From assembly GCA_963790075.1 (NCBI GenBank), contig CAWBNG010000008.1, positions 372,001-436,000 of the forward strand: DNA of 64,000 nucleotides. The letters are read 5' to 3'. A model generated the notes under the pieces. It was given only the letters and a program-made list of their open reading frames with translations. It made no database searches and was not told where the DNA came from. The position numbers were made by a program, and so were the translations under genes. How positions within the stretch are numbered: the first letter of the stretch is position 1; the number at the start of each line of letters is the position of its first letter. The stretch is from CAYOUV01 sp963790075 (GTDB taxonomy: Bacteria; Chloroflexota; Anaerolineae; Anaerolineales; Villigracilaceae). Positions 28,694 to 37,972 of the stretch are shown one piece after another.

Positions 28694-29050
28694 ATGGGCG
28701 AAGAAACTACTTCATTGGGCAGCATTCACATCTCTCCGGAGGCTGTGGCAGCGATTACCTACCACGCTGCCCTCCAATCATACGGTGTCGTTGGGTTGGC
28801 GCCAAAGAATATCGTGGATGGGATTGCACACAGCCTTACCAAAGACCCGACACACGGGGTTACAGTGCATTATGATGGCGAACGGATCGATATTGGGATC
28901 AGCATCATCGTTGAATACGGCACCCGCATCACATCTGTAGCCAGCAGCGTCGCTAATACGGTCCGCTTCCAGGTGGAGAAGGCTCTCGGGTTGCGGGTCA
29001 GCACCATTAATATCCACGTGGCTGGATTGCGCTTCAGCGATCTGGACTAA
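28694..29050 (+). CDS. Asp23/Gls24 family envelope-stress protein (YloU-like)
   Basis: 118 residues from ATG 28694, which has AGAGGA upstream; the in-frame TTG at 28676 lacks a site. Sequence LGSIHISPEAVAAITYHAAL and VEYGTRITSVASSVANTVRFQVEKALG match the DUF322/Asp23 fold. Its usual partner is the fatty-acid kinase gene that follows, as in the Firmicutes yloU-yloV pair. Precise role is unknown; Asp23 proteins sit at the membrane under cell-wall stress. Confidence 0.9.
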   Translation: MGEETTSLGSIHISPEAVAAITYHAALQSYGVVGLAPKNIVDGIAHSLTKDPTHGVTVHYDGERIDIGISIIVEYGTRITSVASSVANTVRFQVEKALGLRVSTINIHVAGLRFSDLD

Positions 29051-29070
29051 AATTGCGATCAGGAGTTCTT

Positions 29071-30756
29071 ATGGGTGCGGATTCGATGAGACCCCGGCTG
29101 ACCCGCTTACAGAAAATTCGCAACAAACCGATAGACGGAATTGCCTTTAAGAATTTGGTCGAGGCCGGATTGGTCTGGTTGCGAACAAACCAGCAGACTG
29201 TCAACTCACTTAACGTTTTCCCCGTACCGGACGGCGATACGGGCACCAATATGGTGTTAACCATGCAATCAGCCTTCAACGAGATTGACGATCTCGGTCA
29301 CCGCAATATCGGGCAGATGGCTGCGGCAGTCTCGCAGGGAGCCTTGATGGGGGCGCGTGGCAACTCGGGTGTGATCCTCTCCCAATTGTGGCGCGGGTTT
29401 GCGCGTGCCCTGCACGAAAAGGATGTCTTGGATGGGGCGTCGATGGTTAAGGCCTTAGCCGAGGCCCGCGATACGGCCTACAAAGGTGTTGTGCGGCCGG
29501 TTGAGGGCACGATCCTGACGGTTGCCAAGGACGTGGCCAAGGCTGCCGAAGAAGCGATCCGGCAGACTGATGATCCCTTCGAAATCCTGGAGCGGATTGT
29601 TCCTGCCGCTGATGTCTCTGTGCAGCATACGCCCGAACTGCTCCCGGTCTTAAAACAAGCCGGGGTCGTCGATTCGGGTGGTAAGGGTTTGTTCTTCATT
29701 CTGGAAGGCATGCTGCGTTTCATCAACGACGAGCCGCTTGATGTACCGCTGACCTCGGTCCAACCCCTGGCAGCGATGGCGTTGGAAAATACGCTGGAAA
29801 CCATTGAACCCGGCCAGGATTTTGAAGTGGTTGTGGATTTTTTTCCGGGCCAAGCGCTGGATTTGCCACAATTCTATGATGCTCTCGAACTGATGGGCAC
29901 GTCCATCCAGGTTGGAGAAGGCGATGGGATGTATCGCATGCACATCCATGTTCCAACCGAGAAACGTTACGAACCGATTGATTACATTATGGGGATTGGT
30001 ACGATCACCAAAGTTGCAATTGAGAATTTGATCGCCCAGATGGACGAAATCGACAAACAATCTAAGAAGGATCGGTTTGAGTTGGAGAACATTGATCCGA
30101 ACCAGATTGCCGTGGTGACCGTTTCCCCGGGGCCGGGGCTTTCGCGTATCTTTGCCAGCCTGGGCGTGGCCGCTATCGTCGAAGGGGGACAAACCATGAA
30201 CCCCAGCACGCAGGAGATCCTGGCTGCCTTTGAGAATCTGCCGACCGACCAAGTCATTATCCTGCCGAATAACAAGAATATCATCATGGCGGCCAACCAG
30301 GCCAAAGATGTGACCGTCAAGAACGTCAAGGTAGTACCAAGTCGCACTGTCCCGCAAGGACTGGCCGCCATGCTGGTTCATAACCCTGATGGAGAGCTTG
30401 ATACGGTCGCCGAGAAAATGATCAAGTCGCTTGCCACGGTATTAACTGGTGAGGTCACTGTTGCTACCCGCTCGGTTGAGATCGATGGCGTCAAGGTGCA
30501 GCAAGGCCAGGTTATCGCCCTGCTGGACGGGAAATTGGTCTGTTCCGCGAAGTCAGTCGAAGAGGCTTGTCTGTGCCTGCTCGACAAGTCTAAGGCACAG
30601 GATCACGAATTGATCACGCTTTATCACGGCGAAGATTTTGGCTCAACACAGACGAACCAGCTTGCCGACCTGGTTCGCGAAGCGTATCCGGCGCAGGAAA
30701 TCGAAGTCCAGGATGGGGGGCAGCCGCATTACGAGTTAATCGTATCGGTTGAATAA
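29071..30756 (+). CDS. fakA: Fatty acid kinase subunit A / DAK2-domain protein (YloV)
   Basis: 561 residues from ATG 29071, which has AGGAG 6 nt upstream. The N-terminal DhaL domain has VFPVPDGDTGTNM and GARGNSGVILSQ, the Mg-ATP site. The middle and C-terminal domains match the FakA/YloV layout and end in a DAK1-like region. FakA phosphorylates fatty acids held by DegV-type FakB carriers to acyl-phosphate for phospholipid synthesis. Two FakB-like genes follow directly, which supports this assignment. Confidence 0.92.
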   Translation: MGADSMRPRLTRLQKIRNKPIDGIAFKNLVEAGLVWLRTNQQTVNSLNVFPVPDGDTGTNMVLTMQSAFNEIDDLGHRNIGQMAAAVSQGALMGARGNSGVILSQLWRGFARALHEKDVLDGASMVKALAEARDTAYKGVVRPVEGTILTVAKDVAKAAEEAIRQTDDPFEILERIVPAADVSVQHTPELLPVLKQAGVVDSGGKGLFFILEGMLRFINDEPLDVPLTSVQPLAAMALENTLETIEPGQDFEVVVDFFPGQALDLPQFYDALELMGTSIQVGEGDGMYRMHIHVPTEKRYEPIDYIMGIGTITKVAIENLIAQMDEIDKQSKKDRFELENIDPNQIAVVTVSPGPGLSRIFASLGVAAIVEGGQTMNPSTQEILAAFENLPTDQVIILPNNKNIIMAANQAKDVTVKNVKVVPSRTVPQGLAAMLVHNPDGELDTVAEKMIKSLATVLTGEVTVATRSVEIDGVKVQQGQVIALLDGKLVCSAKSVEEACLCLLDKSKAQDHELITLYHGEDFGSTQTNQLADLVREAYPAQEIEVQDGGQPHYELIVSVE

Positions 30757-30764
30757 GTTTGGGT

Positions 30765-31580
30765 ATGGGCAGGGTTTGCATCCTCACCGATGGCACGGCG
30801 CAGTTTACCTGCACTGAATTTCTGGGATATAACTTGGTAAAAGTGGTTTCATTCGAAGCCCAGCCTGCTCTGCTTCAGCCGGGCGGCTCACCCAATCTCC
30901 GGCTGTCCGGTAGGACAGCCGAGGATTTCTTAAACCAGTTCCAATTGCTGGGGGCGATGTTCCGAGAGATCATGGTCATCACAGTTTCCTCCGCCCTTAG
31001 CCCGGTGACCTGGAGTGTCAGCCAGGCAGTTGCCCGGTACAATGGACGCGCGAATGTAGGGGTTGTCGATTCGCAGACGACCGGCATCGGGCTGGGATTG
31101 CTGGTCCAACTGGCAGCCGAAGCGGCTGCGGCTGGGATGAGCCTGGCCGAGATCGACCGTTTGGTGCGCATTGCCCTCCAGCGAGTCTATACCCTGATCT
31201 GCATCCCAAGCTTGACGATCCTGGCCGAATCCGGTTATCTAACCCGCGCCCAGGCGACCGTCGGTGAAATGCTGGGTCTGTTGCCGATTTTTAGTATAGA
31301 TGAAGGCAAGCTGGTGCCGATGGGAAAGGTACGCACTCTGCGCCATCTGCTCGACTCGTTCCAGGAATTCATCGAAGAGTTTAATAACCCGGATCACATC
31401 GCTTTTTTAAAGCCACAAAACGGGCGCACCTTCCGCACGCGGCCCTTACGAGAGTATGTACGCGATTCATTCCCCGACTCCCCTTTCAGCGAGCATGTGC
31501 TTAATGCTAATCTGGCGGCAATGTTCGGTCCGCAAAGTAGTGGAGTAGTTGTGATGGAACCTCCCGAAAGATTCCTATGA
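30765..31580 (+). CDS. DegV family fatty-acid-binding protein (FakB-like), divergent
   Basis: 271 residues from ATG 30765; TTG 30759 is possible. It opens GRVCILTDGTAQFTC, where typical DegV reads TDSTxDLP, so the lipid head-group Thr/Ser region is altered. The second signature VGVVDSQTTGIGLGLLVQLAAEAA and a C-terminal KPQNGRTF are recognisable. It probably presents fatty acids to FakA. Its divergence from the next DegV suggests different acyl specificity, as with FakB1/FakB2. Confidence 0.8.
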   Translation: MGRVCILTDGTAQFTCTEFLGYNLVKVVSFEAQPALLQPGGSPNLRLSGRTAEDFLNQFQLLGAMFREIMVITVSSALSPVTWSVSQAVARYNGRANVGVVDSQTTGIGLGLLVQLAAEAAAAGMSLAEIDRLVRIALQRVYTLICIPSLTILAESGYLTRAQATVGEMLGLLPIFSIDEGKLVPMGKVRTLRHLLDSFQEFIEEFNNPDHIAFLKPQNGRTFRTRPLREYVRDSFPDSPFSEHVLNANLAAMFGPQSSGVVVMEPPERFL

Positions 31581-32419
31581 AAATCGGTTTAGTAACTGAC
31601 AGCACCTCGGATCTGCCGCGTGATTTGGTTGAGAAACATGCCATCGAAGTGGTGCCAGCTATTCTGGTCATTGACGGGCAAAGCTACGCTGATGGCGAAG
31701 GCCTCACGCGCCAGGAGTTCTACACCCGTCTGCCGGAAATGAAAACCTCCCCGACCACCGCTGCGCCCTCGGCTGGCGACTTCGCCGAGCGTTTCCATAA
31801 ATTGATAAATGCCGGCTGTGAGCGCATCCTTTCCATCCATGCAGCCGGGCAGTTGACTGCTATCCTGGGCGCCGCTGGATTGGCAGCCCGGGATTTTGGT
31901 AACCGGGTAACCGTTCACGATAGTGGTTCGCTGACCCTTGGCCTTGGTTTTCAGGTTTTGGCTGCTGCGGAAGCGATTGCCGACGGATTGGGTGTGGAGG
32001 CTGTCATTGCTGCAGTCCAGTCCACGCGACAGCGCCTACGGGTGGGGGCAGCATTAGATACCATGGAGTATCTGCGCCGCAGTGGGCGCGTCCCCAACGC
32101 GGTGGCGGCATTGGGGGGCTTGCTGCACATCAAACCCGTGATCGAGTTGCGTGATGGGGCAGTCAGGCCGTTGAGTGCGGCCCGCACCACGAGTCAGGCT
32201 ACCGAACGCCTATCCCATTTTCTGCGCGATTTCGGTCCGTTGGAGCATCTGGCCGTGCTGCATACCAATGCCGAGCAGCGCGCACACAGTTTTTTGGGCG
32301 ACCTGATGAGCGAGGCGCGCATTTCCCTGCCGCGTGATATTTTGATGCTAAACATCACACCGGTGATTGGTACACATCTTGGCCCAAATGGCTTGGGATT
32401 TGCGGCCGTACGCATATGA
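31577..32419 (+). CDS. DegV family fatty-acid-binding protein (FakB)
   Basis: 280 residues, start overlapping the preceding stop as ATGA. It has the canonical opening KIGLVTDSTSDLPRDLV, MKTSPTTAAPSAGDF and HDSGSLTLGLGFQVLAAAEA, and the family's YLRRSGRVPNAVAALGGLL. It binds a fatty acid and delivers its carboxylate to FakA. The downstream 96 bp separates it from recG. Confidence 0.9.
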   Translation: MKIGLVTDSTSDLPRDLVEKHAIEVVPAILVIDGQSYADGEGLTRQEFYTRLPEMKTSPTTAAPSAGDFAERFHKLINAGCERILSIHAAGQLTAILGAAGLAARDFGNRVTVHDSGSLTLGLGFQVLAAAEAIADGLGVEAVIAAVQSTRQRLRVGAALDTMEYLRRSGRVPNAVAALGGLLHIKPVIELRDGAVRPLSAARTTSQATERLSHFLRDFGPLEHLAVLHTNAEQRAHSFLGDLMSEARISLPRDILMLNITPVIGTHLGPNGLGFAAVRI

Positions 32420-32515
32420 AGACAACAGCCATTTTCTCTGCGGGCTGGATAAGCCAGTTCGCTCGGTGTTTCTTCCGGTCCGTTGACTACCCTTTACCCA
32501 TGATAAAATAACCTC

Positions 32516-34979
32516 ATGCAGCCTTCGCTGGAAAAACTACGCAAATTTTTTCGTCTCGAACACCAAAACGGTTATTCAAATAGTGCCGTGATCGGCGGCC
32601 TGGCCAGTATGCTCGATTACTGGGAGGCTGAAGCTCGTAATGATGATATCTCAGATGAGATCATCCGGGCTGTGGTTGGCCGTTTACGAGACTATGCCAG
32701 CCTAAGCCCGGAATCGAGAGCCGAATCGCTCAAAGGAATCTGGAAACGGATCCAGGATCAATATCCCGACGATGAGGAAAAGCCTAAGCAGGCTCGTTCC
32801 AAGCCTGCGCCTGCTCCAGATAAACCAAAATCTAACCAACCCCGGGAACGTTCCACACCACCCGGTCGTTCCGAGACCGTCCCGGGCGCCAAAACCAGCG
32901 CTACCCCTGCGGCTCTAAACGCCGAACTGACTGTGTTGCAAGGGGTCGGGCCGCGCCACGCACAGACGTTGAGCAAGCTCGGCATGCAAACCTTGGGCGA
33001 CATGCTCTATTACTTCCCGCGCCGTTACGACGATTACAGCCAGCTCAAGCCAATCAAAGGCTTGTGGTATGGCGAGCAGGTGACTGTGATTGGCACGATC
33101 CAGAGTGTTAATAGTCGCCCAATCCGCAGTGGGAAGACGCAATTGGTGGAGGCGATCCTCAGTGATGGGACCGGCGCTTTGCGCCTATCCTGGTTCAACC
33201 AGCCCTGGATGACGAATCGAACTCAAGACCGGGGATGCCATATCGGTCTCCGGCAAGATCGACCAGTATCTGGGCCGGCTGGTGATGAATAGTCCCGACT
33301 GGGAACCGATCGAGACCGAGCATCTGCACACCAACCGGATCGTCCCGATCTATCCGTTGACGGCCAAGATTACCCAGAAATGGCTGCGGAACCTGATGAG
33401 CCAGGTGGTCAGCTACTGGGCACCCAGCGTGGCCGATCCGCTGCCGCAGAATATTCTGGATGCGGCTGGCCTGCCTGACCTTGGGACCGCTATTCAGCAA
33501 GTACACTTTCCCGATACACAGGAGCAGTTGAGCGCCTCCCGCGAACGGTTGGCTTTCGATGAAATTTTCTTCCTGCAGATGGGTGTCCTGCGTCAGAAAC
33601 GCGACTGGCAGTCCGCCACTGCGCGTATTTTCGAAGTAGACGATGACTGGCTCAACGCACGCATCTCAGCCCTGCCGTTTGAGCTGACCGACGCGCAGCA
33701 ACGTGCCATCTCCGATATTCTGGTTGATCTGGGCTCAGGTCGCCCGATGAACCGTTTGCTGCAAGGCGACGTCGGTTCCGGTAAAACGGTGGTGGCCGCG
33801 CTCGCGGCTGCCATGATCGCCAAAACCGGTGCACAGACGGCTGTGATGGCTCCCACCAGCATCCTGGCCGAGCAGCATTACCGCAGCCTGCAGAAAATAC
33901 TGGCAGATGGAGAGGGCGGCCTGTCAGCGGGCCAAATTCGCCTGCTGGTTGGTGATACCCCGGATGCGGAAAAGGATGAAATCTACCAGCAGCTTACCAA
34001 GGGTGAGATCAAAGTTGTAGTCGGAACGCACGCTTTGATCGAGTCGCCGGTGACTTTTGCGGATTTGCAGTTAGCGGTGATTGACGAACAGCACCGCTTC
34101 GGCGTCGAGCAGCGTTCGGCGCTGCGTTCCAAGGGCAACAACCCGCACCTGCTGGTGATGACCGCTACGCCCATTCCACGCTCGCTGGCCTTGACCGTCT
34201 ACGGCGACCTCGACATCTCGGTCATGGACGAAATGCCAGCGGGACGTCAGCCAGTGGCAACGCACGTGCTGACTCCCATAGAACGCGAGCGTGCTTACAC
34301 ACTGATCCGCTCGCAGATCAAAGATGGACGGCAGGCCTTTATCATCTATCCGCTGATCGAGGAGAGCGAGAACATCGAATCGCGGGCTGCCGTCGATGAT
34401 TACGAAATCCTGTCCAAAGAAGTCTTCCCCGATCTCAAAGTGGGTTTGCTGCACGGCCGCATGCGCCCGGATGAGAAGGACGAAGTCATGGCCAAGTTCC
34501 GCGACCAGCAATACCACATACTGGTTTCCACCACCGTGGTTGAAGTCGGCGTGGATGTGCCTAACGCTACGGTCATGCTGGTCGAGGGCGCGAACCGCTT
34601 TGGTCTGGCTCAGTTGCATCAGTTGCGCGGACGCGTGGGTCGTGGCTCGGACCAGGCCTACTGCCTGCTAATTCCGGACCATGAGGATGCGGTGGAGAAC
34701 GAGCGCCTGCAGGCGATGGCCGAGACCAATGACGGATTTGTCCTGGCCGAACGAGATTTGCAGCAGCGCGGCCCCGGCGAGTTTCTGGGTACACGGCAAT
34801 CTGGGTATGCAACCGGTCTGCGCATGGCCAGCCTGACTGACGTGGCCCTGATCGAGAAAGCCCGTACCCACGCGCAATCCATTTTTCAACACGACCCCGA
34901 ATTGAAACAGCCCGAACACAGTTTGTTGGCTGAGGCGCTCGAACGTTTCTGGGGTGATGGCAAAGGAGATGTTTCCTGA
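32516..34979 (+). CDS. recG: ATP-dependent DNA helicase RecG, interrupted by a +1 frameshift
   Basis: The two parts together make a full RecG of about 820 residues. The first part (32516 to about 33218) has a lineage-specific N-terminal helical region with a Pro/Lys linker, then the wedge/OB domain (LQGVGPRHAQTLSKLG, YYFPRRYDDYS). One extra base near 33218 throws it out of frame to a stop at 33292. The second part reads on as ELKTGDAISVSGKIDQYLG into helicase motifs GDVGSGKT, DEQHRFG, TATPIPRSL and LHGRMRPDEK. RecG remodels stalled forks and Holliday junctions. The lesion may be an assembly error. Confidence 0.9.
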
Positions 34980-35497
34980 TGGTTCGTGCGATCTTTCCCG
35001 GCACCTTTGATCCCATCCATTATGGGCACATCGATATTGCCGAACGGGCCGCTCGCCTGTTTGACGAAATAATCCTGGCGGTCTATGACAGACCACTAAA
35101 GACCTTGTTTTTTTCACCGGAGGAACGGATTGCACTGGTGCAAGAAGCCTTGGGACACAATCCGAAGATCACTGTTACCGGTTACAGTGGCCTGACGGTG
35201 AATTTCTGCCGCGAGAAGGATGCACAGGTTATTGTGCGCGGCCTGCGCGTCTTCTCGGATTTTGAGTTCGAATTTCGTATGGCGCTGGCCAATCATCGCC
35301 TTGCGGCGGATATAGAAATTGTTGCCTTAATAACTGCTGAGGAGCATACTTTTCTCTCTTCGACCACAGTGCGCGAGATCGCCTCGCTGGATGGGGACGT
35401 TTCCAGTATGGTCCCACCATACGTCGAGACTGCCCTGCGTCAAAAACTAAGCGTCATGGGTGACCAAAATTTGTTACCAAATGCGTTGCGAGACTGA
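34979..35497 (+). CDS. coaD: Phosphopantetheine adenylyltransferase
   Basis: 172 residues, start overlapping the recG stop as TGATG. It has the nucleotidyltransferase motif PGTFDPIHYGH and the C-terminal SSTTVREIASLDGDVS. IVRGLRVFSDFEFEFRMA is the CoaD signature. It makes dephospho-CoA from 4'-phosphopantetheine and ATP in coenzyme A synthesis. The recG-coaD junction is common in several phyla. Confidence 0.96.
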   Translation: MVRAIFPGTFDPIHYGHIDIAERAARLFDEIILAVYDRPLKTLFFSPEERIALVQEALGHNPKITVTGYSGLTVNFCREKDAQVIVRGLRVFSDFEFEFRMALANHRLAADIEIVALITAEEHTFLSSTTVREIASLDGDVSSMVPPYVETALRQKLSVMGDQNLLPNALRD

Positions 35498-35543
35498 AAA
35501 AATAGTATAGAATTAGGGTGATCCGTCCTTAACGGAGGAACCT

Positions 35544-36029
35544 ATGGACATTATGCACCTGATCGACCGCCTCGAAGAATTGTTCAACGAAAGCAAAGCC
35601 GTCCCCCTGACGCGCAACGTCATGGTGGATGAGGAACGCATGCTGGATATCATCGACCAGATGCGGATTGCCATTCCTGAAGAAGTGAAGAAGGCACAGC
35701 AATTGCTCAATCAAAAAGAGCGTATGCTGGCCCAGGCTCAGGAAGAAGCCAATCGCACCCTGGCGCTGGCACGTGAAAAGGCGAATGAGATGGTACAGAA
35801 GGATTCCATCAGCCAGGAATCCCAGCGCCGTGCGGATCAGATCCTTAACCAGGCGCGGGCTGACGCCGAAGCGACCCGCCGCGATGCGGACGAATATGTG
35901 ATCGAAAGCCTGGCGCATATACAGAATGAGCTTGAGACTTTATTGACCAAAGTCCGCAACGGCATTCGTGTGATGGAAGATGAGCGTATGCGACAGGCGC
36001 CGCCGCCTGATGCAGCTCCTCAGGTGTGA
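35544..36029 (+). CDS. Coiled-coil protein of unknown function (DivIVA/ATP-synthase-b-like)
   Basis: 161 residues from ATG 35544 with GGAGG. The N-terminal 45 residues (MDIMHLIDRLEELFNES..., MVDEERMLDIIDQMRIAIPEE) are conserved-looking. A long charged heptad region follows (about 50-145), rich in Gln/Glu/Ala/Arg, and the tail is Pro/Ala. No membrane segment is present, so it is not a true F0 subunit b despite the resemblance. It could be a filament or division-site scaffold. It follows coaD and ends at a terminator. Confidence 0.75.
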   Translation: MDIMHLIDRLEELFNESKAVPLTRNVMVDEERMLDIIDQMRIAIPEEVKKAQQLLNQKERMLAQAQEEANRTLALAREKANEMVQKDSISQESQRRADQILNQARADAEATRRDADEYVIESLAHIQNELETLLTKVRNGIRVMEDERMRQAPPPDAAPQV

Positions 36030-36042
36030 CTTAAATTGCTAA

Positions 36043-36071
36043 AAAATCCTCGCTGCCAAGCGGGGATTTTT
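36043..36071 (+). terminator. Intrinsic terminator
   Basis: Stem AAAATCCTCGC / GCGGGGATTTT (11 bp, one T-G pair), loop TGCCAA, T-run. It closes the recG-coaD-coiled-coil run. Confidence 0.85.
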
Positions 36072-36080
36072 GATTAAGAC

Positions 36081-36109
36081 TTGACCATCGCTCTAATCTG
36101 CATTAGAAT
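36081..36109 (+). promoter_or_regulatory. Promoter of tRNA-Arg
   Basis: TTGACC (36081-36086), 17-bp spacer, TAGAAT (36104-36109). The mature tRNA begins 15 nt after the -10 box. Confidence 0.75.
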
Positions 36110-36123
36110 CCTGCCTTGCCGAT

Positions 36124-36197
36124 GCCCTCGTAGCTCAGTGGATTAGAGCGTTTGGTTGCGGACCAAAAAGTCGCGCGTTCGAGTCGCGCCGGGGGCA
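36124..36197 (+). tRNA. tRNA-Arg (GCG)
   Basis: Acceptor GCCCTCG / CGGGGGC, discriminator A, CCA not encoded; D-arm GCTC/GAGC; anticodon stem TTTGG/CCAAA with loop TTGCGGA, giving anticodon GCG (reads CGC); T-arm GCGCG/CGCGC with TTCGAGT. Length 74 nt. Most bacteria use ACG (inosine) for this codon box. Confidence 0.9.
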
Positions 36198-36203
36198 CTT
36201 CAG

Positions 36204-36234
36204 AAAAGCGGGAGCATTCCCGCTTCTTTTGTTT
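36204..36234 (+). terminator. Terminator after tRNA-Arg
   Basis: Stem AAGCGGGA / TCCCGCTT with a GCAT loop, then CTTTTGTTT. It separates the tRNA from surE. Confidence 0.8.
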
Positions 36235-36248
36235 CGGGGAGAGTTCAT

Positions 36249-37052
36249 ATGAAAAAAATTCAGATTTTATTGACGAATGACGATGGGATCCAATCGCCCG
36301 GATTGTGGGCGGCTGCTGAAGCGCTCTCAGAAATTGGCTATGTGACCGTGGCTGCGCCGCGCGAGCAATCGTCCGGGACGGGACGCAGCCTGCCGATCAC
36401 TTCTGATGGGATTATCAAGCCCGAGAAGTTGACGGTCCACGGCCAGGAGTGGACGGTCTATGCCGTGGGTGGGACCCCCGCCCAGGCCGTGCTGCACGCG
36501 ACCCTGGAAATCATGCCCGAAGCGCCGGAGCTGGTTGTGTCTGGCATCAATTACGGCGAGAACCTGGCTACCGGGGTTTCGGTCTCCGGGACAGTGGGGG
36601 CTGCCATGGAGGCCGCCGCACTTGGATTTCGCTCTCTGGCGATGTCGCTGGAAACGGATCGGAGCCAGCATTTGTCTTATTCGCGGGAGGTGGATTTCTC
36701 AAGCGCAGCTTATTTCACTACATACTTTGCCCGCCTGGTATTGCAGAAAAAATTTCCCTATGATGTCGACTTGATCAAAGTCGATGTACCTTCAGATGCC
36801 AAGCCCGATACTCCCTGGGAAATGGCAAAACTGGGACGGCAGCGTTATTACGAGCCGACTGCCCCAATCCGCGGGTCATGGAATGAGACCGGGACAGTTG
36901 GCTATAAACTGGCGGCATTGAAGGAGGCCGAGCCGGAAGACAGTGATGTTTACGTGGTACGCACCAAGCGCCACGTTGCTGTCACCCCTTTGAGCCTTGA
37001 TTTTACATCGCGGGTGGATTTGAAAGAAATCGATAAATTGCTGCGGGAATAG
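36249..37052 (+). CDS. surE: 5'/3'-nucleotidase SurE
   Basis: 267 residues from ATG 36249 with GGGGAGAG upstream; the longer frame running into tRNA-Arg is rejected. The metal site is ILLTNDDGIQSPGL, with APREQSSGTGRS, VVSGINYGENLATG and SGTVGAAMEAA as in all SurE proteins. It dephosphorylates nucleoside monophosphates and is linked to stress survival. It is single, followed by a large hairpin. Confidence 0.95.
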   Translation: MKKIQILLTNDDGIQSPGLWAAAEALSEIGYVTVAAPREQSSGTGRSLPITSDGIIKPEKLTVHGQEWTVYAVGGTPAQAVLHATLEIMPEAPELVVSGINYGENLATGVSVSGTVGAAMEAAALGFRSLAMSLETDRSQHLSYSREVDFSSAAYFTTYFARLVLQKKFPYDVDLIKVDVPSDAKPDTPWEMAKLGRQRYYEPTAPIRGSWNETGTVGYKLAALKEAEPEDSDVYVVRTKRHVAVTPLSLDFTSRVDLKEIDKLLRE

Positions 37053-37098
37053 ATTAGAACTGTCGTGAGATACGATTAGTTTGGAGCGCTTAAAATGC

Positions 37099-37131
37099 CT
37101 CGCCCAGGATGAGGGGGGCATCCTGGGCGAG
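37099..37131. terminator. Strong hairpin after surE
   Basis: A perfect 13-bp stem (CTCGCCCAGGATG / CATCCTGGGCGAG) closes a G-rich 7-nt loop. No T-run follows on either strand, so it may be an RNA-end stabiliser rather than a classical terminator. Confidence 0.5.
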
Positions 37132-37225
37132 ACAGGGGCAATTTTACCTGATATTTACCACCTGTCAAGCAATTGGCGATAAATTGGCAATTAAGTGAAT
37201 CAAAATGGGGGCCAAAGTATAAATA

Positions 37226-37924
37226 TTAGCCTTCACACACAAAAAATGCGTTGTTGAGCGTTACATCTGCAGCCAGCGGGCGGAATTTCAGCCCACTTGC
37301 GTGCATGAATTCTTCCAGTGCGCGCGGCTCGTGGTCCGGGCGGGACATGTCATCGAAATAGACATAAGTCCCTTTTTGGATGTGCGGCCTCAATTGATTT
37401 AAGACGAAAATGGTCGATGAATACAGATCAGCGTCCAGGTTGATCACCAGGACCTCGTGTTCGGGCAGTTGATAGCCCGGCAGGGTTTCCTCAAACCAGC
37501 CCTTGAAAAATTGCACGCGCGGATCGTCGATCTGCGGAGGCTGACCCCCGGTGGAGAACCAGCCCTTGGTGTACTTGCCGCCCGGGACGTCGTAGTCTTC
37601 GGGCAGGCCTTCGAAGCTGTCGAAGCCGTGCAGGTGCGAATCTGGGTTTTGCAGCGCCTGCGACCACCAGCGCAGGCTGTCCCCGCGATAGACGCCAAAT
37701 TCCAGGTACAGCACGCGCAGGTCCTGGACCTGCTCCGCTACAGCCGTAAAGACCTGTTCGCGGTGTGGATAACGGGCCGGGAAGTGAAACCCTTGCGCAG
37801 CTGTCCAGCGGCCCAATCTCATGTAGTTCAGGAGCATTTGCAGGTTGTGCAGAGCCTTATCGGGCAGTGCGGCGCCCAGGTAGGTCAGGATTTGTTTGAG
37901 CAGCCGCAGCAGGGCTTTTGCCAT
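37226..37924 (-). CDS. TylF/MycF-like SAM-dependent O-methyltransferase
   Basis: 232 residues. The SAM-binding strand reads VLYLEFGVYRGDSLRWWSQ, followed by HGFDSFEGLPEDY and the metal-site LVINLDADLYSSTIFVL, a pattern typical of TylF-like enzymes. YFDDMSRPDHEPRALEEF lies near the active site. Such enzymes methylate sugar or other hydroxyls with Mg2+. The substrate is not indicated; the next gene on this strand is a peptidase. Confidence 0.82.
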   Translation of the reverse strand: MAKALLRLLKQILTYLGAALPDKALHNLQMLLNYMRLGRWTAAQGFHFPARYPHREQVFTAVAEQVQDLRVLYLEFGVYRGDSLRWWSQALQNPDSHLHGFDSFEGLPEDYDVPGGKYTKGWFSTGGQPPQIDDPRVQFFKGWFEETLPGYQLPEHEVLVINLDADLYSSTIFVLNQLRPHIQKGTYVYFDDMSRPDHEPRALEEFMHASGLKFRPLAADVTLNNAFFVCEG

Positions 37925-37972
37925 AGGAGTTTCTCCGGTTTCGATTTGCCGAATGGCGGCACAATTATACCT

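Noticed and set aside
35544..36029. ATP synthase subunit b
   Set aside because: No membrane segment and no other ATP synthase genes nearby; only coiled-coil resemblance.
36156..36248. SurE start inside tRNA-Arg
   Set aside because: The first 31 codons lie in the tRNA and terminator; ATG 36249 fits the family and has a ribosome site.
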